A DNA stretch of 64,000 nucleotides from Hygrophila difformis (lineage: Eukaryota; Streptophyta; Magnoliopsida; Lamiales; Acanthaceae), in assembly GCA_030278955.1 (NCBI GenBank), contig JAOANR010000013.1, forward strand, positions 44,304,191 to 44,368,190. Direction: 5' to 3'. Positions 55,177-64,000 of the stretch are shown piece by piece. Below the pieces are notes generated by a model. It made no database searches. It saw nothing but the letters and a program-made list of their open reading frames with translations, and was not told the DNA's origin. Position numbers and translations under genes: made by a program. How positions within the stretch are numbered: position 1 is the first letter of the stretch; each line of letters opens with the position of its first letter.

Positions 55177-56602
55177 TACTTCCTCTGACAGGCACACTAC
55201 TCATCATGTTGTTCAATCACTACAAGAAAAAATGGATTTCCCGACCGAAAAATGCGGTCGGTAACACCAAAATACGGAAAATTCCTTGGTCCGAAATTTG
55301 CCGCCGACAAAAAAAACTGCCGTCGGGGACCTGCCGACCGCGTTACCGACCGCACGTTGGTCGGAAAATTTCCCGACCGAACATGCGTAATATTTGGTCC
55401 CAAAAGGTCCCGTGGAAATTTACTGACCGAATTACTGACCGCAATTGCGGTCGGTAATTCTTTTTTATGGAAAAAATGTGCCCAGGAGGGCTCGAACCAA
55501 ACCCCTCAACATCACCCAGCCACAACCCTGACCAGTTTGGCTAGCTCTCTAGCCCATCAATCATATTCCACCATGTGTCCTATATGGTATACCTTCCCAA
55601 ATATGTTGGGAGAATTTGTTGAAGAGAGGTCTCGAACTCGGGTCTGTCTCATGTCCCCTCGCACGTGTACCACTTGTGCGCCCCATGTTTCATGTCATCA
55701 TATGAAGTGTTTTATATATAACCTATATAAATACATATATACATATAAATGTGTAATTAGAAACTAAATTAAAATATAAAAATAAAAACTAAAATTATAT
55801 ATAAAGCTAAAATTATATTAATTAAATAATAAAGAGAATTCAATAATTAAATAAAATAGAAGTATAAAATAAAATTAATTAAATAAAAAAATAAAATCAA
55901 TAAATTAAATAAAATAATAAGATCATTTCAAAATTAAGATAAATATAAATTAATATATAAATAACTGAATAATTGAATTATAAAATAAATAAATAATTAA
56001 ATGATAAAATAAATAAATAAAGGCATACTTAAAATTCTAAAAATAATCAAAGAAACAATTAATAAAAATATTAAATAAATAAAAAAAATTGGAAAAAATT
56101 TTAGCGACCGCAATTTCGGTCGGTAATCTGGTCGGTAAATTATTATTTTAAAAAATAATAAAAATTAAAAAAATGGTAAAAAATTACCGACCGCAATTTC
56201 GGTCGGTAATGCGGTCGGTAACGCCGACCGATTTTTTTGTGGTCGGTGTTTTGGTCGCCAAAAAACTCCCTACGCAATAATGGAAATATTTTTACCGACC
56301 ACCATTTCGGTCGGGAATGCGGTCGGTAATAACGACCCGTCTTTGTTCGGTCGGTAATTGCGGTCGGGAATCAGCAGATTTCTTGTAGTGAATGTACATT
56401 TTAAATTATTAATAACTCAAGTTCGTTATAAGTAAAAATTCTAAAAGTTTCATATTTAAAAACTACACGAAGAGACGAACCTAACAAGATCGCACTTGGC
56501 TATATTTTAATTTGTATAGTTATGATAAAACCTTAAGTAAAATCAGTGAGTGAATAGTAACATATTAACAAACGTAACAAACATTACGAGACGGAGGAAG
56601 TA
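55177..56602. repeat. MITE split by a CACTA element
   Basis: The left end TATACTTCCTCTG (55177) and the right end GAGACGGAGGAAGTA (56602) form an inverted pair. The body resumes after the CACTA element with ATTAATAACTCAAG and the family signature. Confidence 0.65.
55215..56393. mobile_element. CACTA (EnSpm-type) non-autonomous element
   Basis: The element 55218-56390 starts CACTACAAGAAAAAATGG and ends CAGATTTCTTGTAGTG, the classic CACTA termini. The 3-bp duplication is AAT at 55215-55217 and 56391-56393. Subterminal CGGTCGGTAA and CCGACCG repeats are present at both ends. It is 1,173 bp with no transposase frame. An AT-rich middle follows a GC-richer left third. Confidence 0.92.
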
Positions 56603-57358
56603 TATAATAGCTCCATAATAATATTGCCCAATACTTAGACATGGGAATAGGTCATGCTACCCGACATCACCTACAATCTAGCCTACTTCAGTGAAGCCAA
56701 GGCAAGCCTTTTCTATACAAAGGCTACGCTCAGGTAATTTTGAAAATCTATCTAGCTAAATATGTTCAAACCAGATTTTATAAATGACCTATTAGTATGC
56801 TTATTGTAGAGGAATATTTTGTATTATTATTATTATTTTACGTAGAAGAAACTATTAATTTGATCTTATATAAGTTTTAAAAATATTTATAAGCTTTTTT
56901 TTTCAAATATGTAAATATGTTATATTGGGACATATATGTATGAAAAAAGAAAATTTTAACATGATTTACTTGTAAAAGACTTAAAAGTGCGGCATATTTA
57001 TATAAATATTCAGCTTAGACCTATAATGTAGGCTTATCAAAGGTATAGACTAGACTCGGGCTTTAGAAAATTAAAGTAGGCTTAGATATTTAAAATCAAA
57101 GCTCAGTCTAGCTTATTTCCATCACTACCCATACTCGATATAAGCTCAAAACACTAACTATTTCAAGAAAATGCTCAATAATTTTCCCCTTATTATTTAC
57201 ATATTGTAAAACAACTATCATTTGCTCTTAGCATTTACTAATCATCAATATCGCTAATATGCATTACTAAAAGTAATAAGTATAATTTTAGTAGACTATT
57301 AAATTATGATGATGTTCAAACATATACTCCCAACCAAGCTAATACAATGATTCTTCAA
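56603..57358. other. AT-rich intergenic stretch
   Basis: No gene or element recognised. It separates the split MITE from the next MITE. Confidence 0.4.
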
Positions 57359-57612
57359 TACTCCCTCCGTCCCATTAAAAGTGGCTACATTTGACTTTTG
57401 ACACTATTCATTGTTTAAATTTGACTCAATTTTATTGTATTGATACAAGAAGAGAAAAATAGTTAAGTGTGGTAATGTTAGAATCGTCTAATCGTATAGT
57501 TTTAAAATATACATTTTATATAATTTGTACTTATAGCAATTTTGAGATATAAAGCGTTCAACAAATGCATTGAATTTTGTGCAGAAGAGAAAGTGACCAC
57601 TTTTAATAGGAC
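57359..57612. repeat. MITE cut by a LINE
   Basis: It begins TACTCCCTCCGTCCCATTAA and reads through GTCTAATCGTATAGTTTTAA to CCACTTTTAATAGGAC. The last about 12 bases of the expected right end are missing where the LINE begins. Confidence 0.7.
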
Positions 57613-59592
57613 AAAACAAAAAGAAATATTTACTATGGCCGAATCCTCTGAACCCTCTCTGTCTCCTCCGTCACAACTTGCGCCTCCGGCGCCTCCTGAC
57701 CCCGTCACTCCGCCTAAAAAACCACTCTTTCGTGACATCGCCATTCCCAAACCGCCTACCGCTGCTATCCTCGCTGGTGCCAATGTGCCCCTCTCTGAAT
57801 TGGTTTCCTTTGACTATGTTGACGATAACCCACTCTTACCCCGTATAGTCGTTGAATCAGCCGCTGTTAACCGTCTGAGTGCCCCTTTTCTGGATGCCTT
57901 GGTGGTGCGGGTATTAGGAAAACGGTTGAGTCTGGCCTTGATGCAAGAAAAGCTTCTTGATCTATGGAAACCTAAGGGTTTTTTCCGTGTGATCGATAGT
58001 GACAAGGGATACTTCATTGCTAAGTTCTCGTCTGAGGAAGATCGGCGTCATGCCCTTTATGATGGTCCTTGGTCGATTTTTGGGCACCACGTTGCGGTTG
58101 CCCCGTGGTCTAAAGACACACACGCCAATGCTGGGAAGATCACGAAGACGTCTGTATGGGTGAGATTCCCGGGACTTGATCCGATATACTACGAGGAGGA
58201 AATGCTACTTTTGATCGCTCGCATGGTAGGGAGACCTATGCGTGTGGATATTAATTCGAAGGATCTCAATCGCGCAAAATTTGCACGAGTATGTGTGGAA
58301 ATAGATCTGCAGAAGCCAGTTATTGGCAAGATTATGGTGAACTCAGAATGGATTTTGATCGCGTATGAGGGGCTTCACCATATTTGCACCACTTGTGGTC
58401 GATTTAAATTTAATCTTGGTGAGTGTATTCACCACAAGCACGGGGATGAGGCTCCCGCACCGCCGCCAGTGGTTGTCCCTTCTACTCCTCCGGGTCCGGC
58501 CGGGGATGATGATGAATTAGGTGGAGATAATCACGGGGATGCAAATCTGCAGGATACGAATGGACTGAATGGTAAAGATTTGGATGCCAAAATGGTTGAC
58601 GCTAATTTGGGAAACACTCCTCCAAATTTGGAAACAAATCTGCATGGGGAGGAAATTAGGGCTTCTGTTGAGGGAAAGGAATCTCGGGTTTCTGCTGTGG
58701 GGACACATGGCTCCTGTCCGCCGCCCATAGCTACTCATGGCGACTGGATCATGATCACCCGCCCGCCTCGCCCGGCCCGGCGTGATCCTCCCAAGACGCA
58801 GCCACGACTGCCCTTGCATGATCGGACTAATTCCATGCCAGTATCGAAGGGGACGGGCAGTGTTACCATTGATAAGGCCGCCCAGGGAGCGGCTAACAGG
58901 AAGTTTAAGAGTAAACGTGCCCGATACGTTGATCCTAATCAAGCACATGACAGTACTGCGCCGCAGATTGGTGACGGAGTATCCTCAAAAAATTCCTTTC
59001 TTGCTCTCACTTGGGAAGGTAATGAGATGGACGTCGAAAACTCGGGGAGTGGAACACAGGGTCCTCACGACGCTGGTTTTCATGAATGAGTTTCGAGAAT
59101 TTTGTGTTCTGGCATGGAATCTCCGCGGGGCCATGCACAGGAATACACAACGTCACCTTGCGGATGCCCTTCGTCGGCATAACCCGTCTGTGGTGTTTAT
59201 TATGGAGCCGAGGGGTAGATTTGATCGCTTGAAGATCTTTTTGTATCGACTAAATTATGAAGCTTGTCACATTATAGAGTGTGTGGGTATGGCCGGGGGC
59301 CTGTGGGTTCTTCGGAGGATTGGCTCTCCCTACTCCTTATCCGTTGAGGCAGCTTATGCGAGGGTGATTACGTTAGGGGTTAGTGTAGGACAGGTGAGTT
59401 GGTCGCTATCCCTGGTCTATGCTAACCCTTGTGCCCACTTGCGAATTATGGACTGGAATTATTTGAGGGGGCTGGCTGGGGTGGTCTCGGCACCTTGGCT
59501 TCTTGTTGGGGATTGGAACGACATAATGTATGAAGAGGAAGCAATTGGTATGACTGTGAACCATCACCAATGTCAAGCTTTTAGGGATATTG
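57613..59592 (+). mobile_element. LINE 5' part, third copy, missing its 3' end
   Basis: It carries a complete ORF1 and the first about 165 residues of ORF2 (endonuclease). Similarity then stops within the endonuclease near 59592 and unrelated repeat-like sequence follows. L1-type elements usually lose the 5' end, so loss of the 3' part points to later insertion or deletion. Confidence 0.82.
57635..59089 (+). CDS. LINE ORF1 protein (DUF4283)
   Basis: I chose the Met at 57635 (MAESSEPSLSPPSQ) because it follows a short leader; the upstream extension is MITE sequence. The DUF4283 core lies at about 90-250 (DGPWSIFGHHVAVAPW, SVWVRFPGLDPIYYEE, FARVCVEIDLQKPVIG). The knuckle is CTTCGRFKFNLGEC, in which the usual Gly-His is replaced by Lys-Phe, so zinc binding is doubtful. 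A disordered tail follows. The frame is intact. Confidence 0.85.
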   Translation: MAESSEPSLSPPSQLAPPAPPDPVTPPKKPLFRDIAIPKPPTAAILAGANVPLSELVSFDYVDDNPLLPRIVVESAAVNRLSAPFLDALVVRVLGKRLSLALMQEKLLDLWKPKGFFRVIDSDKGYFIAKFSSEEDRRHALYDGPWSIFGHHVAVAPWSKDTHANAGKITKTSVWVRFPGLDPIYYEEEMLLLIARMVGRPMRVDINSKDLNRAKFARVCVEIDLQKPVIGKIMVNSEWILIAYEGLHHICTTCGRFKFNLGECIHHKHGDEAPAPPPVVVPSTPPGPAGDDDELGGDNHGDANLQDTNGLNGKDLDAKMVDANLGNTPPNLETNLHGEEIRASVEGKESRVSAVGTHGSCPPPIATHGDWIMITRPPRPARRDPPKTQPRLPLHDRTNSMPVSKGTGSVTIDKAAQGAANRKFKSKRARYVDPNQAHDSTAPQIGDGVSSKNSFLALTWEGNEMDVENSGSGTQGPHDAGFHE

Positions 59593-59621
59593 GCAGCTTG
59601 TCGTATAGCTGCAAAAGATAA
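59086..59621 (+). pseudogene. LINE ORF2 fragment, endonuclease
   Basis: It starts at ATGA, overlapping the ORF1 stop by 4 bases. It carries VLAWNLRGAMHRNTQRH, FIMEPRGRFDRLK and VGDWNDIMYEEEA, then ends out of context after CQAFRD. Confidence 0.82.
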
Positions 59622-62600
59622 TTTAATTCCTGTGTCACTAAGCACAAAATGAATATAGTATAGCAGTGACAAGGGTCGAGTCCTCAGGGATTGGAATACC
59701 ACATTCTCATAATATATACAATATTTAAAAGGGGGGGTTTTGTATTTTGAGAACAATAAAATGATAACAAGAACTAAAAACTAAGTAATTCTACAAACTA
59801 TGAAAATGATGAGTGAGGTCAAGAACATAAATTTAAAACAAAGTATTGGAATTAAAAACCTCTAGTTCAAAGATTGATTTGGAATGGCATTTGGATAAGA
59901 TCATCGATGCATAAACATTGTGCCAATTGATAAACCAGTTATAGTTGTCAGGTCCGCTTAGACAACCAACTTTTCCTTTCAGTTTAGACAATTAAGGTAC
60001 GCCCGTTAATTGCCCCTAATCAAACTAACACTCCTAGGTACGCCCGTAGAAGATGTTGTCCAATTGCATTATAATCTAGAAAAGCCTGATTCGAACCAAT
60101 TACTACCTATGCGGAGTAATTCACAATTCGATTATACAATTCCCCGGGAAGGAACTAATCAACCCGGTTACCACCTATTCAATTCAAGTACAATTACGGA
60201 TACCCAAATTGAATTGGCAATCAATTATCAAACTAGACAAATATTTGGGCCCTAAACATTCATCCAATTCAACAATAGTAAACCTTAAACATAGAAATTG
60301 CATAAATACCAACAAACATCAAGTTTCATAGTTCACAAATTACATCATCTCACAAATTCCAAAAGCCATTCTTAATCAAGTCTTTAAACTAGAGAAAATG
60401 AAAAACTACTCTAAATCCATAGAAAAGAAAACAAATGTAAAGAAGAGATACAACCAAACTCCAAGGATTAGAGCTTCTTCTTCTTCTTGATATCCTCATT
60501 CTCTTCCTTCCTTTCTTCTCCTTCTTTCTTCTCTTTGGCCTTCCCTTTTTATTCTTGTTTTCTTGGCCAAAGGTCCTTTTCTCCCTCCTCACAAGTCTTT
60601 CTTATTTTTGTTCCTTTCTACTTTTTCTTTTTCACAAAGTCTTTACTTTGTGCTCAAAAGTCTCATGCCATCACTTTCAAGTGAAAGTGACCACTCCCCA
60701 ATTCTCTTCTTTTAATTGTGTAATGGGCTTGGGTCTTCTATCTAGTCATGGCCATGACTAGGGAAGTCATGGTTGCATGTCTCTTTCTTTCTTTCTTTCA
60801 CTTTTTTCTTGCTTGTCCCTTGCTTCTTTTTCTTCTCCCTTTTTGGCTTTTCTTCCCTCTTTTCTTCTTTTTGGTAATGTGTCCCTTTCTTTGTGGTTGT
60901 GTAATGGATGGGCTTGTCTACCAACTTTGCTTCTTTCATCCACTTTGCTCTAATTTTTCCATTGCCATGCCATTTTCCTACAAACAACAAAACAAACACA
61001 ACAAGAGTAAAGTGCTACTAAAACACCACAAAAAACATCCAAAACATATATCATTAACAAACACAAAATTCACACTATCAAATTCCCCCACACCTAAAGT
61101 ATGCTTGCCCTCAAGCATAAAGTCAAAAGAAACCAAATTAAATCATTGAGAGTTTAAAATCAACAAGTGCATTCAAGTACAATCAAATTAATTCAACATC
61201 AAACATATTAAGCCAACAATTCCCAAGGATAAAGTGTATGCACTCCTCTCAATATCAAGTGTGGGTGAACAAATAAGCACTCAAGTGATAGATCAAGATG
61301 AAAATCCCATAGGCTTGAATGAAAATCACATTTCCCATGCAAAGATATATTATCCAACATTAAGAATCAAAGGGTCTTTCACAAAGGGTAATAACGGGGC
61401 CATGGTTGGGGTAGGAAGAAAAAGGGAATAAAAAGACTAAAGTGAATGCAAGTACTTCCAAAGAGTCATCATAGAAAACATTATAGCACATCATGGTTGC
61501 CAAACCAAAACAAAACCAAGAGGTTCAAAAGAACAAAAATTACCTCTATTCTATCCTCCCAAGGTTTTCTAAAATAAACAAACCAAAAGATCATCTATAT
61601 ACAACTTCCAAACAATCCCAAAATTTCCAAACAATTGAACCAAGCAAAACCAAAACTTTCCAAACAATTTCTCACAACTATCATATATTCCCTTTTGATT
61701 TTCTCTTTTTTTTTTCTTTTCTTTTCTTTTTTTTTCCATGGGCTTCAATAGCTTAGACATGTTTATTAGAGGAATTCAACAATCTGAAAAGTGCAGACGG
61801 AACTTCAACTCTATGTTCATAACACTGAGGTCAGAGGAACACATGTCAAGCTATATCCATCCACTGCCCTTGTATTTTTTTATTTTTTATTTTTTTTTAA
61901 TTTTTTTTAAGGGGAATATGTAAATACAAACATTTTTACAATCAACCAAGTACTACAAGAATCCACCAAAATACCTTGATAATTCCAAAAGAAAACAATT
62001 TCAAAGCTTTTTTTTTTTTTGCAACCAACACAAAAATTCAACCATAATGACTTATGAAAGTACTCCAATCACTAGGGTTCGAAAGCAATGGTATGACAAA
62101 AAGAAAAGGCTTAATAGGCTAAGGGTTATATATAAACAAAGAAAATGGATAAAAGGCTCAAAGTGGAAAACTAGGGATAAAAGTATGGGTTAAGGCCAAC
62201 AAGAAGGCTAAAAAGGTTTATCCTAATGCCCTTATCATGTTCAAAATATTGGATTCAATCAATGCAAGTTCAACATGTATAATCATTCAAATTCTAGAAT
62301 GTCAAAATGATTATCACATAATTCACACAAGAAAGAAATTCCCAAAAGCTTGAGATAAGTGTATTTTTCTTTTAGAAACAACAAGCATTTTGGAAAGAGG
62401 CTCAGATTCTCACATGGGTTCACAAAATAGTTGGCTTCACATGTTCAATGTCAGAAATCATCAATCATACTCAAAAGATTTGTCAACTTAAACCTCATAG
62501 ACTCAATTCAGTTACCTATTCACATCAAATTCACAAAAAAATTCACATAAAAAAATTCAAATAAAACAACTTGAAAATTTATTTTTTATTATTATTTTTT

Positions 62601-63240
62601 TAAATTTTAAATTATTTTATTTTTTTTATTTTTTTTTAAATTTTAATTTTTTTTTTTAAACAGAAAATGGCAAGCAATGCAAAGATAGTTCCTCCCCCAC
62701 ACCTAAAGTCTACATTGTCCTCAATGTATTAAAAAGATAAAGGAAGAGAACTTCCCCTTGAAACTCATGAGGGGTTTGATGCACGGCAAGGTGGAATGTT
62801 GAAATGCTTGAACATGACTACTTGACATTTTTGAATCCCTGCACACAGAAAACTTCCCAAGCAGTATCATTTCTCGACAAAAACATCAAATTGCAAGCTT
62901 AACAATGGATTATTAACTTTTTAAACTCATAAGAAAATTCCTTTCCAATTAACAATTCCACCACTTGCAAAACAAAGTAACCCACAAGTATGCACTTTTC
63001 TCGGTATTCAATTCTTAAGAATTTAAACTTCTCAATACCAGCAATCAACCAAAGGCATGCTCTTTTCACAGTTTCCAACTCACACAACAACAAATTTTGT
63101 CACAATCAATTTCAATATTCAATCGACACAGGGATATCACAGTAAATCCAGAAAATCTAGAGCATATTTTTCTTCCAATTCAACCAGACAAGAAATATCA
63201 TAGAAGCAACAATTACCATTGTCCACTACTTGCAAAAATT
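59593..63240. other. Repeat-like non-coding region, possibly LARD or LTR-element interior
   Basis: No coding gene is recognised. It contains a GTGACAAGGGTCGAGTCCTC stretch near 59666, long CT-rich and T-rich tracts (60470-61000, 61690-61735, 62580-62660), and two related motifs, TTCCCCCACACCTAAAGTAT (61082) and TCCCCCACACCTAAAGTCTA (62693), each followed by a CCTCAA segment. Such sequences are common in large non-coding LTR-element derivatives, but I see no LTR pair in the window. Confidence 0.4.
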
Positions 63241-63900
63241 GAAATGAGATTACCAGTATAGTGAATCCAATGGCAAGAAGAAGCATAGACTGGAACAGGA
63301 GAGGGACGTGGCCGGAACAGGAAGGAAGGGGCGGCGGCGGCGCTAGATCTGAGTTGAGAGGGACGAGCAGCGGGACGGCGGCGCTGGGGCGTCCAGGGGT
63401 GGTGCTCGAGCGAGGCGGAGGGGCGGACGGCGGCGCTACGGAACCAGGAGGCGGCGGCGGCGCTCGTTCGTTGAAGAAGAGAGGACGGCGGCGCTCGCGA
63501 ACAAGGAGGAAGGGCGGCGGTGCTGCGGTGGTGCGGTGGATGAGAACAGAGACAGAGACGCACGGCGGGCTGAGGACGAAGGAGGGAGCGGCGGCGGAGA
63601 TAGGATCCGGCGGAGGGAGATGGAGGCGCGAGGACGAACGGCGAGGGGTGAGGACGAGAGAGAGAGCGGCGGCGCTCGGATCTGAGGACGATGGAGGAGC
63701 GAGCGGCGCTGCTGGGGCGGCGAGAAAGAACGGCGGCGGACGGCTATGCTCTCGCGACGAGACAGAGACGGAGACCGCGGCGGCGAAGGGGCGGCGAGGG
63801 TGGCACTCCGGTGGTGATGCAGCGGCGGTTGAGGGTGCTCCGGTGGATGAGGTTGATCGGAGTTGAGAAGGTGGCCGGCGGGATTGGGTGGTGTTGATCG
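63241..63900. other. GC-rich block with CGGCGG repeats
   Basis: Base composition jumps from AT-rich to strongly GC-rich, with many GGCGGCGGCGCT-type units and GAGGACGA-type units. Long frames run through it on both strands, which is expected from such composition. I cannot support a gene. Confidence 0.4.
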
Positions 63901-64000
63901 GGAGTTTGGGGAAGGGATGAGGACGATGGAGGGGGTGTATTGGGGAAGAAGGAAGTAGGAGAAGAAAATAATTGGGTGATAAGGGAGAAGATAGTAGTTT

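Noticed and set aside
55484..55690. tRNA box-B-like strings (GCTCGAACC and TCTCGAACTCGGG) inside the CACTA element
   Set aside because: No matching A box at a tRNA or SINE distance and no cloverleaf; probably fortuitous or relics in the element body.
57542..57634. Upstream extension of the LINE ORF1 frame to 57542
   Set aside because: The extra 31 residues are encoded by MITE sequence; the DUF4283 protein more plausibly starts at 57635.
63213..63866. Long open frames on both strands in the GC-rich block (116 and 201 residues)
   Set aside because: They arise from CGG/GAG repeats, have low-complexity Arg/Gly/Ala or Ser/Pro/Ala composition, overlap on opposite strands and match no domain.

Overview
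The window is nuclear DNA of a flowering plant, most likely a eudicot; I lean to an asterid but cannot name a species. The evidence is AT-rich intergenic DNA, plant-type GT-AG exon structure, and plant-only families: a PAS/LOV photoreceptor, an RLCK-VII kinase, a cucumisin-like subtilase, a plant defensin and MIR395 hairpins. Many small TA-flanked MITEs with CTCCCTCCGT-type ends are scattered throughout. Exon coordinates were worked out by hand from splice sites and reading-frame continuity.

Host genes. A PAS/LOV protein gene (821-3579, minus, 7 exons) and a PBL34-type receptor-like cytoplasmic kinase gene (7217-10259, plus, 6 exons) occupy the left end. The kinase converges on a 2-oxoadipate dioxygenase/decarboxylase (DUF1338/FLO7-type) gene (10911-13508, minus, 7 exons). 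Further right are a mitochondrial VDAC porin gene (30409-32888, minus, 6 exons), a cucumisin-like subtilase gene (40633-44531, minus, 10 exons), a cluster of four MIR395-type hairpins (45.88-47.50 kb) and a small two-exon defensin-like gene (48680-49117, minus). All the protein genes read as intact.

Mobile DNA. A young Ty1/copia element (13743-19439, 391-bp LTRs, TSD ATCAG) lies next to an 8.83-kb endogenous pararetrovirus (Caulimoviridae-like, 19649-28478, minus). The pararetrovirus has eight open frames, a tRNA-Met primer-binding site, a TATA/poly(A) promoter region and no visible disabling mutation. It is bounded by imperfect inverted repeats and a 9-bp target duplication, which resembles the ends of a Mutator-like DNA transposon. 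A full-length LINE (34459-40281) carries an 11-bp target duplication. A second LINE fragment contains a rearranged copia element (50626-54395) in which the LTR and its LINE flank are duplicated. A CACTA element (55218-56390) sits inside a MITE, and a third LINE (about 57613-59592) is cut off at its 3' side. The last 4.4 kb is repeat-like sequence with no recognisable gene.

How things fit. The host genes are separate single-copy-like loci with no operon logic. The MIR395 cluster has TATA boxes and sulfur-limitation UPE-box-like motifs beside its hairpins, so it is probably sulfur-regulated. The pararetrovirus is the standout: movement protein, coat protein and reverse transcriptase are recognisable, four small upstream frames are not, and an extra retropepsin-like domain is fused to the movement protein.
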